5,160 nucleotides of DNA. Origin: Halomonas sp. (GTDB lineage Bacteria > Pseudomonadota > Gammaproteobacteria > Pseudomonadales > Halomonadaceae). Every line of letters starts with the position of its first letter. Position 1 is the stretch's first letter. The stretch spans positions 1 through 5,160 of the forward strand of contig PWIZ01000151.1 in NCBI GenBank assembly GCA_003560175.1, in the 5' to 3' direction. Below are positions 1-5,160 of the stretch, piece after piece. A program made the translations under genes and the position numbers. The notes beneath the pieces were generated by a model. The model was not told where the DNA came from. It was given only the letters and a program-made list of their open reading frames with translations, and ran no database searches.

Positions 1-157
1 CGTCTGCCGTCCATTCAACAAATTCATATCCCTCTGCGGGCGTGGCGACAACATTTACCGTTTCACCTTCCTCATAAGGGCCTTCCTGCTGTCCATCGCC
101 AGGGGCCGCCGTTCCTCCTTCGACTGGATTAGCCGAAAGGGTAAGGGTAAAGGTGGG
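1..157 (-). other. Start of an InlB-B-like (Listeria-Bacteroides) repeat (residues 1425 onward)
   Basis: The segment FTLTLSANPVEGGTA, then a GDGQQEGPYEEGETV stretch and NVVATPAEGYEFVEWTAD match the plan of divergent InlB B-repeats: a beta strand, GGxxxGxGxYxxGxxVxVxAxPxxGYxFxxW. Such domains commonly sit near the C-terminus of Bacteroidota surface proteins, often in tandem and before a sorting or anchoring domain. Only about 52 residues are present before the window ends. Confidence 0.8.
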
Positions 158-3100
158 GACTGGTATTGTTGTTTCAAAACTTTTCTGTTCGCCATAGGAG
201 GTGCCTACACTATTGGTAGCCCATGCACGCACATAATAGGTTGTGCCGGAAGTCAGCCCGGTAATTTCACTTTCATATTCTCCGGAACCTTCACCATCGC
301 TGGTCATCCCTTCATTCTCTTCTATGGTCGGAGTTTCCGAAGTACTCCAGACAATGCCGCGTGCCGTGACGGCTGCACCGCCATCGTGGTTAATAATACC
401 GCCACTCATGGCACTGTTCTGTGCTATTTCAGAAATGTCAAGGGTGGTAATCCCGGCTTCGCCGACCGGAGTCATGAACTCCAGCTGAGTGCCGTAAGCC
501 GCCCCATGAATGCTTTCTGCATAAGCCCTCACATAATATGTGGCGCCCGGAAGAAGGTCTTCCATTGATGCGGACATGATTCCGATCCCTTCTCCTTCAT
601 CGCTCACTCCTGAGTTGTTGTTAAGGCCCGGATCGGGCTCATTGCTCCATACAAAGCCGCGGCCCGTTATGTCAGCGCCATTTTCAAAAAGTACAATCCC
701 GGTTACAGTTGCGGAATGTTGTAAAGTATCATCTACTTCGGTCGTAATTACCACCGGAATGAAAAGCGCATCAATGACAGGATAATTGTCATTTACATCT
801 GTCTCAAAGCCCCAGATGCTCACAAAATCCCATCCTTCAAACGATTCAATTTCCTGCATCTGTGAGGCGGTAAGTGGTGTGGCTCCAACGGACGAGGACT
901 GGTTGGAGGCCAGGCTGAAGTAATTGTTGTGATAAATGCCTTCGTTGTCTGTTCCTACAAGGCCCTTGGATGAAGGACTGGTCATTCCCCACTGTTCATA
1001 GGAAATGCTTCCGGTGGCGTAACTATTATGGATTTCTGCACCATTGTTGTAGCCTACCAGCCCACCTTGCGACCATTGGCTATAGGCGAAGGCCTCTTTA
1101 ATGGTAATGGAACCCCGGCTGTAACTGTCAGTGATTATTCCGCCATTGGTATTCAGGCCGGTAAGGCCTCCAAGGCTGCTGGTTCCTCTTACGCTTCCGG
1201 TAGCATAACTACGGGCAATCAAACCGTTGTTGTTCTGTCCCACAAGTCCGCCGGCACCTGACTGGGTATGGTTAACATTAAAGGTGCTGTAGCTGTTGAT
1301 GATGGTGGCACTGCTGTTCAGCCCCACCAGTCCGCCCGCCTGAGAGATTCCCCAGTGATTGGCATAGCCCCCGATGCGTTTCAGGGCGCCGTCGGCAGAC
1401 CAGGAGCCTGTGATTACAGCGCCGTTGGTGTTGATACCAACCAGCCCACCCATTTCTTCGTGAGCATTCTGTACGCTGCTGGTAACATCACCGGTTCTGA
1501 AGCTGTTTTCAATACGGCTGTTATTATGATTGCCCACCAGACCACCTGTTTTGGTATTACCGTTCACAATGCCTGAGGTACTGGAGCAATTGGCAATGAT
1601 AGAACCGGAGACGCTTTGTCCGGTTAATCCACCAACATTGGAGGTGCCTGACACTGCACTGGTGGTATGACTATCAACCATTGTTGTGGAGGTAATGGTA
1701 CCAGTAACACCACCTATAGAGCCGCCACTACCCGTCACTGAGCCTGAGGTCTGGCAGTTTGTGACATTGCTGCCGCTCAGCCTGCCGGCCATAGCTCCCA
1801 AAGTGGAGGCTCCGTTGATGCTGGCATTAATGACCTCAATGTTTTCAAGATCTGCGTTATCTCCTGAGCCCATAAGCGAACCGGCGTTATTAGATGCGGT
1901 TACAGCAGGGTTTTCCAGTACAAGATTACTAACAACTGCACCAGTGGTATATCCGAATAATCCCTGATTTGGGGTGGTTGGTTTATTAATAGTGAGGCCG
2001 GAAATGGTATGGTTTTGTCCGTCATAACTTCCTGTAAAAGGCTGGTTGTTGTTCCAAAGGATATAAAACCCGATGGGGGTCCAGCCGGCTCCATCATTCC
2101 AGCCAGCGGCGGGAGAGGCATCAATATCACCTATCTGAATAAAATGTTTGTCCCAGTGCTGAGAATTTTCTTCTATCCATTTGAGCTGGGTCAGGTTTGC
2201 AATCTGGAATGGATCTTCCGGTGAGCCATCTCCCGGAGGATTGGAGATAAACCGGAGTTGTGCCCCGTAAGATGCTCCCTTTTCATTTATTGCGTATGCC
2301 CTTACAAAGTATTCGATCCCACTATCAAGACCCGTGATGTCGCTGGTAAATTCCCCTGATCCTGCCCCATCTGTGGTCATACCCTCATGATTTTCTACGG
2401 ACGGGTTGGGCAGTGTATTCCATACCACACCTCTCTGGGTAACATCAAAGCCATTGTCGCTTACAACATTTCCGCCGGATTGAGCGCTGTTTGCGGTAAT
2501 GTTTTCCACCGGACTGGTTTCAGTTTGGGCACGATAGGGTAAAAGCCAGGGGTAACCGTTGTTTACTTCAGGGTCAATAATCCATGTGCCAAAATCCCAT
2601 GAAGAAAAAGTCTGGGCGTTATGCATTTCGGAAGTGCTTTTGCCTGTTGCTCCCAGGGCGGTGCTTTGGTTGGAAAACTCATTATCAAAAAAGTTATCGG
2701 TAAAGCTTACCGTTCCCTGTTCGCTTCCCAGAAAACCTTTGTCAGTGGGGTTGGCCCCGTCGGAATACTCTACGCTTCCAATAGCATAATTGTGAGTCAG
2801 TTCCGAAGTGTGAATGTGTCCTGCAAAAGCACCCATTGATGTGCTTGCACCGCTGAGCCTTGTAATGTTGCAGAAACTGTAACTGTCCTTAATTCCAGCG
2901 TTTCTCACATATCCTGCCAGTCCGCCAAACCAAGAACTTCCATATACCTCTCCGGTTGTGTAGCAGTATTCGATCAAAGAGGTGACACCGCTACTAATGC
3001 CATGATTCCCTGCCAGAGCACCTACTTGTGAATTGCCGGTTATATTGACATTGGTGAGCCCAAGGTCACGAATGATTGCGCCATTGGCATAACCAAAAAA

Positions 3101-4429
3101 ACCAACGTAGCTGTCAGAGGGACGATTGATGTATAATCCATCAACGGTGTGTCCCCTACCGTTGTATGTGCCTGTGAAGTTGATGGAATTGTTTCCTATG
3201 GGTAAAAGACCCCGACCGTCGAACCACCCGATCGTGGGAGTAGCATCGATATCCTGTGTTTGCTCAAAATGCTTATCCCAAGCTGCTGAATTAAGGCTTA
3301 ACCAGTAAATGTTGTTCAGATTCTCTATAAGGTAAGGTTCTTCAGTGGTTCCTTCCCCGACAGGGGCTATGGCATCAAAGCTATGGCCCAGTAAAAAGGG
3401 ATAGTCGCCATTAACAACACCCCATAGAGTGGCAAAATTCCATCCGGTATAGGTGCCGGTCAATTGCATCTGTGCCGTGGTGCGACCTGCTGCCCCCGTA
3501 CCCGAACTCTGGAATGTGGTTTCAGTATCGAAAAAGTTTCTTAGATGGGTTCCTGTATTATCCCCGATAAAACCTTTGTCGGTGGGATTGGTCGCGCCTG
3601 TATATGTCACCCTCCCTGTACTGTAGGAATAAGTAATGGACGAGGTATTATATCCGGCAAAGCTGCCTATCCTTGAGTTTGTGCCTGAAGAACGAATGAC
3701 CCGGCCATGTGAATAACAGTTTTGAGTATCATGACTGGCTGCATTCCAGCCAACAAAGCCGCCCACGTTGGAGTTGCCTCTAACGACGCCAGTGCTGAAA
3801 GATTTATGGGTATAGCCATTGGATTGGGACCCGGAAAAACCTCCAACATGTTGCTCTCCTGTAACATGGCACATGCTGTAACATAAACTCTGGTTAATGC
3901 CCCAGGTGCTGCCCGTTAGACCTCCCACGTAGCTTGTCCCTTTCACCGCTCCTGTGGTATAGCAGCTGTCAATACCGGAATTGACTGCTCTGCCTGCTAA
4001 TCCTCCTGTGTAATTTTTTCCGGTAATATTCAGATTCACCAGGCCAAGATTTTTTATGGTGGCATCTTCTACATTTCCAAAAAGGCCGACGTAATCGGTT
4101 GTTGTACGCCAGATATAGAGGTTTTTAATTATGAATCCCTGACCATCATATGAACCTTTCCAGGTGGTCCCGGAATTTCCTATTGGGTTCCATCCGTTGT
4201 TGCCCCAGGAATGGGTGTCACCCGCGTCTATGTCAGCAGTCTGGATATAATGAAGCCCATCCTCCCATTGTGCAGAATTTTGCCGCAGCCAGTAAAGATT
4301 TTCAAGGGTTTCAATCTGATAGGGATTTTCTGCTGTCCCATCTCCAACGGCAGGCGGGGTAGTGGTTTGGCCTATGATGGTAATATTGAAAAGGATGAGT
4401 AATAAAGATATTAGTAGAGTTTTTTTCAT
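1..4429 (-). CDS. Giant exported GLUG-repeat / FN3-like surface protein (C-terminus beyond window)
   Basis: At least 1476 codons are open from the ATG at 4429-4427 to the left edge. The start is firm: an in-frame TAG directly precedes the ATG, a signal peptide follows at once, and the next Met is residue 186. There is no Shine-Dalgarno sequence, only an AT-rich leader, as is usual in Bacteroidota. Domains in order: signal peptide (1 to about 21), GLUG block 1 (29-348), GLUG block 2 (357-634), FN3-like A (637-728), GLUG block 3 (732-1223), FN3-like B (1226-1320), FN3-like C (1326-1420), and the start of an InlB-B-like repeat (from 1425). I count about 24 GLUG-type units such as VGGLTG and AGGLVG. 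GLUG proteins are usually surface or secreted and adhesin-like, probably beta-solenoids. No catalytic motif is visible. The ligand, binding role and any C-terminal type IX secretion sorting domain are unknown or inferred. The gene follows a cardiolipin synthase gene on the same strand after a 261-base gap. Confidence 0.93.
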   Translation of the reverse strand, partial: MKKTLLISLLLILFNITIIGQTTTPPAVGDGTAENPYQIETLENLYWLRQNSAQWEDGLHYIQTADIDAGDTHSWGNNGWNPIGNSGTTWKGSYDGQGFIIKNLYIWRTTTDYVGLFGNVEDATIKNLGLVNLNITGKNYTGGLAGRAVNSGIDSCYTTGAVKGTSYVGGLTGSTWGINQSLCYSMCHVTGEQHVGGFSGSQSNGYTHKSFSTGVVRGNSNVGGFVGWNAASHDTQNCYSHGRVIRSSGTNSRIGSFAGYNTSSITYSYSTGRVTYTGATNPTDKGFIGDNTGTHLRNFFDTETTFQSSGTGAAGRTTAQMQLTGTYTGWNFATLWGVVNGDYPFLLGHSFDAIAPVGEGTTEEPYLIENLNNIYWLSLNSAAWDKHFEQTQDIDATPTIGWFDGRGLLPIGNNSINFTGTYNGRGHTVDGLYINRPSDSYVGFFGYANGAIIRDLGLTNVNITGNSQVGALAGNHGISSGVTSLIEYCYTTGEVYGSSWFGGLAGYVRNAGIKDSYSFCNITRLSGASTSMGAFAGHIHTSELTHNYAIGSVEYSDGANPTDKGFLGSEQGTVSFTDNFFDNEFSNQSTALGATGKSTSEMHNAQTFSSWDFGTWIIDPEVNNGYPWLLPYRAQTETSPVENITANSAQSGGNVVSDNGFDVTQRGVVWNTLPNPSVENHEGMTTDGAGSGEFTSDITGLDSGIEYFVRAYAINEKGASYGAQLRFISNPPGDGSPEDPFQIANLTQLKWIEENSQHWDKHFIQIGDIDASPAAGWNDGAGWTPIGFYILWNNNQPFTGSYDGQNHTISGLTINKPTTPNQGLFGYTTGAVVSNLVLENPAVTASNNAGSLMGSGDNADLENIEVINASINGASTLGAMAGRLSGSNVTNCQTSGSVTGSGGSIGGVTGTITSTTMVDSHTTSAVSGTSNVGGLTGQSVSGSIIANCSSTSGIVNGNTKTGGLVGNHNNSRIENSFRTGDVTSSVQNAHEEMGGLVGINTNGAVITGSWSADGALKRIGGYANHWGISQAGGLVGLNSSATIINSYSTFNVNHTQSGAGGLVGQNNNGLIARSYATGSVRGTSSLGGLTGLNTNGGIITDSYSRGSITIKEAFAYSQWSQGGLVGYNNGAEIHNSYATGSISYEQWGMTSPSSKGLVGTDNEGIYHNNYFSLASNQSSSVGATPLTASQMQEIESFEGWDFVSIWGFETDVNDNYPVIDALFIPVVITTEVDDTLQHSATVTGIVLFENGADITGRGFVWSNEPDPGLNNNSGVSDEGEGIGIMSASMEDLLPGATYYVRAYAESIHGAAYGTQLEFMTPVGEAGITTLDISEIAQNSAMSGGIINHDGGAAVTARGIVWSTSETPTIEENEGMTSDGEGSGEYESEITGLTSGTTYYVRAWATNSVGTSYGEQKSFETTIPVPTFTLTLSANPVEGGTAAPGDGQQEGPYEEGETVNVVATPAEGYEFVEWTAD
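170..454 (-). other. FN3-like module C (residues 1326-1420)
   Basis: It contains TTLDISEIAQNSAMSGG, a RGIVWSTS segment, an EGMTSDGEGSGEY segment, ITGLTSGTTYYVRAWA and TSYGEQKSFET. This is a near-consensus Bacteroidota FN3-like module. It resembles module A more than its neighbour B, sharing the ENxEGMTxDGxGSGE pattern. A short TIPVP linker leads to the next domain. Confidence 0.86.
470..754 (-). other. FN3-like module B (residues 1226-1320)
   Basis: It begins VVITTEVDDTLQHSATVTG and contains RGFVWSNEPDPG, a SDEGEGIG segment, LLPGATYYVRAYA and AAYGTQLEF. It follows the same plan as module A, but the central EGMTxDGxGSGE stretch is replaced by GVSDEGEGIG and the usual SGG near the start is VTG, so it is the most diverged of the three. 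It joins block 3 almost directly and is followed within a few residues by module C. Confidence 0.83.
761..2236 (-). repeat. GLUG block 3, the longest block (residues 732-1223)
   Basis: The leader resembles PGDGSPEDPFQIANL, followed by LKWI, a GDIDA segment, WTPIGF, FTGSYDGQNHTISGLTI, and then twelve GLUG-type units with motif starts at residues 822, 849, 877, 905, 932, 961, 993, 1031, 1059, 1086, 1121 and 1155. The later units are the most canonical (TGGLVG, MGGLVG, AGGLVG twice, QGGLVG). The block closes with NNYFSLASNQ, TASQMQ, GWDFVSIWGF and NDNYPVI. Blocks 1 and 2 have seven and five units, so unit number varies between blocks, as expected if units are gained and lost by recombination. 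Cysteines are rare here (892 and 948). Confidence 0.88.
2246..2521 (-). other. FN3-like module A (residues 637-728)
   Basis: The module runs from ETSPVENITANSAQSGGNV through a RGVVWN segment, an EGMTTDGAGSGEF segment and ITGLDSGIEYFVRAYA to GASYGAQLRF. The order SGGxV, RGxVW, DGxGSGxF, GLxxGxxYxVRAYA, YGxxxxF is the hallmark of the fibronectin-type-III-like beta-sandwich modules abundant in exported Bacteroidota proteins. It probably acts as a spacer or stalk between solenoid blocks 2 and 3; no specific ligand can be read from it. Confidence 0.85.
2528..3361 (-). repeat. GLUG block 2 (residues 357-634)
   Basis: This is a second copy of the block plan: leader VGEGTTEEPYLIENL, then IYWL, a QDIDA segment, LLPIGN, FTGTYNGRGHTVDGLYI, and five GLUG-type units starting at residues 442, 469, 501, 532 and 564. 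It ends with NPTDKGF, DNFFDNE, STSEMH, SSWDF and NNGYPWLL. Its unit spacing is 27, 32, 31 and 32 residues, looser than in block 1. It follows block 1 with a gap of only about eight residues and no FN3-like module between them, unlike the block 2 to block 3 junction. Confidence 0.87.
2732..2754 (-). repeat. Intragenic near-identical 23-mer, copy in block 2
   Basis: This stretch encodes the NPTDKGF segment of block 2. It matches 3569-3591 in block 1 at 21 of 23 bases, much closer than the surrounding DNA, and marks the homologous closing part of the two blocks. Confidence 0.8.
3386..4345 (-). repeat. GLUG block 1 (residues 29-348)
   Basis: The block opens with a leader resembling GDGTAENPYQIETL, then a YWL segment, an ADIDA segment, WNPIGN and KGSYDGQG. 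The same order recurs in blocks 2 and 3. Seven GLUG-type units follow, with motif starts at residues 114, 141, 168, 195, 222, 254 and 285, so the first five lie exactly 27 residues (81 bases) apart. The block closes with NPTDKGF, then NFFDTE, a TTAQMQ segment, GWNF and GDYPFLLG. That closing pattern (Asp/Asn-rich NFFD, then an xxAQM helix-like segment, then GW-F and YP) is typical of GLUG proteins. The expected fold is a right-handed beta-solenoid, inferred from the family. Cysteines at 156, 183, 187 and 238 fall within the repeats. Confidence 0.88.
3569..3591 (-). repeat. Intragenic near-identical 23-mer, copy in block 1
   Basis: This is the block 1 partner of 2732-2754, encoding the same NPTDKGF residues. 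The two differences do not change the protein at this motif. The pair lies 837 bases apart, exactly 279 codons, so recombination between the copies would stay in frame. Confidence 0.8.
4367..4429 (-). other. Signal peptide of the giant surface protein
   Basis: Residues 1-21 begin MKK, run through a Leu/Ile-rich core (residues 5-19) and end in IIGQ before TTTPP. This is a standard Sec signal: a basic n-region, a hydrophobic h-region and a small polar c-region. Cleavage is probably near G20-Q21, though the exact bond is a guess. There is no lipobox cysteine, so a lipoprotein is not indicated. Confidence 0.85.
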
Positions 4430-4690
4430 CTAATTATTAAATTAAGATTAATGTAATCGAATTGATTCCTGCCTCAGCTGTTCAGCAAGTTGAATTTGTA
4501 TTATACCTGAGATTGACTTCCCAGGTTCTGGTTCTGACATAGGAAAACCCTTTTGTAATAAATAATACGATGGGGTATTAACTATGAACTATACTTAAAA
4601 AGCCTCTGTGATGTTACACTCACATATAACAATTTCAAATACCATGAAAAATTAAAGTAGCGGAATAATCTGGAAAGTTATTTGGGGGAA
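4430..4690. other. AT-rich intergenic spacer between the synthase gene and the surface-protein gene
   Basis: The 261 bases are clearly richer in A+T than the genes on either side and hold no credible gene on either strand. On the minus strand I searched for the Bacteroidota promoter pair (TTTG, then TAnnTTTG) and found no convincing match. A five-base stem (4607-4611 with 4620-4624) followed on the minus strand by GAGGC and five T is too weak to call a terminator. The only clear structure is the degenerate repeat of the synthase 3' end. The surface-protein promoter must nevertheless lie here if that gene is transcribed separately. Confidence 0.7.
4650..4676 (-). repeat. Degenerate second copy of the synthase gene's 3' end
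   Basis: These 27 bases match 4689-4719, which holds the last codons and stop of the upstream synthase gene, with one mismatch and one four-base gap. The two copies are separated by 12 bases. The stop-codon complements lie 39 bases apart, so the two TAA triplets are in the same phase, although the four-base gap puts the remaining duplicated codons out of frame. Confidence 0.85.
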
Positions 4691-4719
4691 TTAAAGAAGC
4701 GGACTGAATAATCTGGAAA
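4689..4719 (-). repeat. Genic copy of the duplicated synthase 3' end
   Basis: This copy covers the final residues (FSRLFSPLL) and the TAA stop of the cardiolipin synthase-like gene. It is the parental copy by inference, because it lies in the coding frame and its product fits the family's usual ending (SRLLSPLL-like). Confidence 0.85.
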
Positions 4720-5160
4720 ATGACTCTATATATTTCCTTTTAATACCACGCTTCATATGCTCATGCAGCTTAATTTCACGGCTGTGTGACAGATCCTCAA
4801 GAAAATATCCTTTAAGTTCCCTGCAAAATTCCTCGTCATAAATAAGGGCATTAATTTCGAAATTAGTATCAAAGCTGCGTATATCCATATTAGCAGTCCC
4901 TACCGAGGCGAAAACATCGTCAACCATTATCAGCTTGCTGTGAATAAATCCTTTCAGATAATAAAATACACGTATACCGGTTTCCAGCAATTCTTCCACA
5001 TAAGACCGTGTTCCGTTATAGGCAAGAAAAGAGTCGGCTGTTCCGGGGATTAATATCTTTACGTCAATTCCACTGAGGGCTACGGTCTTAAGCGCTGTGA
5101 GGATGCTTTCATTGGGAATTAAATAGGGTACGGCAATGTATATATATTGCCGGGCCGTAC
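4691..5160 (-). CDS. cls: Cardiolipin synthase, phospholipase D family (C-terminal part)
   Basis: The last 155 residues of the protein are present and the N-terminus lies beyond the right edge. Cardiolipin synthases of this type join two phosphatidylglycerol molecules into cardiolipin and glycerol at the inner membrane. The second HKD catalytic motif is intact. Numbering from the first complete codon of the fragment, it has H73, K75 and D80 (IHSKLIMVDD), followed by GTAN at 87-90 and MDIRSF. GTAN in place of GSxN is a common variant. Other family landmarks are YIAVPYLIPNESILTALK (residues 7-24), GIDVKILIPG, a SYVEELLETGIRVFYY segment, NFEINALIYDEE and the tail FSRLFSPLL. The first HKD motif and the N-terminal membrane helices would be upstream. 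GTG at 4999-4997 is an internal valine, not the start, because homology continues upstream without a break. Other phospholipase D-like proteins are possible, but the tail fits cardiolipin synthase best. Confidence 0.93.
   Translation of the reverse strand, partial: TARQYIYIAVPYLIPNESILTALKTVALSGIDVKILIPGTADSFLAYNGTRSYVEELLETGIRVFYYLKGFIHSKLIMVDDVFASVGTANMDIRSFDTNFEINALIYDEEFCRELKGYFLEDLSHSREIKLHEHMKRGIKRKYIESFSRLFSPLL

Noticed and set aside
761..1560. CRISPR-like or non-coding tandem repeats, suggested by recurring short C-rich words such as CCCACCAGTCCGCC on the plus strand
   Set aside because: They are the reverse complement of codons for the recurring GGLVG residues, unevenly spaced and degenerate at third positions, so protein repeats explain them.
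1900..2130. Minus-strand 76-codon frame starting MILMPLPP, and a similar one at 3667-3867
   Set aside because: Both lie inside the giant gene in another frame on the same strand, with no recognisable protein features.
243..4402. Plus-strand open frames of 60-102 codons opposite the giant gene
   Set aside because: They are antisense shadows of a continuous minus-strand frame with clear domain homology. Their translations show no family resemblance and they overlap one another in different frames.
4601..4624. Possible rho-independent terminator after the synthase gene
   Set aside because: The stem has only five base pairs with an eight-base loop and is not directly followed by the T run.
4430..4690. 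Bacteroidota-type promoter (TTTG / TAnnTTTG) for the surface-protein gene
   Set aside because: No minus-strand match in the spacer met the consensus. A TATTTG near 4632-4640 lacks the correct spacing.
4691..4999. Separate short gene starting at GTG 4999
   Set aside because: The cardiolipin synthase homology continues upstream of this GTG without interruption to the window edge, so the codon is an internal valine.

Overview
The window looks like chromosomal DNA from a member of the Bacteroidota. The evidence is a very large exported repeat protein built from GLUG motifs and fibronectin-type-III-like modules of the kind common in that phylum, an AT-rich leader with no Shine-Dalgarno sequence before its start codon, and moderate G+C. 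This assignment is inferred from protein style; no rRNA or other marker gene is present.

Layout: everything supported is on the minus strand. From 5160 down to 4691 is the C-terminal part of a cardiolipin synthase-type phospholipase D protein, whose N-terminus lies beyond the right edge. A 261-base AT-rich spacer (4430-4690) follows. It contains a degenerate second copy of the last bases of the synthase gene and no convincing promoter or terminator. From 4429 to the left edge runs one uninterrupted reading frame of at least 1476 codons. It encodes a signal peptide, then GLUG block 1, GLUG block 2, FN3-like module A, a longer GLUG block 3, FN3-like modules B and C, and the beginning of an InlB-B-like (Listeria-Bacteroides type) repeat. 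The C-terminus is outside the window.

The two genes share a strand but no obvious function. One is a membrane phospholipid enzyme; the other is a probable cell-surface or secreted adhesin-like protein. The spacer makes separate transcription likely, although the sequence does not prove it. All plus-strand open frames are shadows of the giant minus-strand gene.

I see no strong sign of a new multi-gene system. The points most worth a second look are the modular build of the giant protein, its strict 27-residue period with a Cys/Ser column, signs of internal block duplication, and the duplicated 3' end of the synthase gene.
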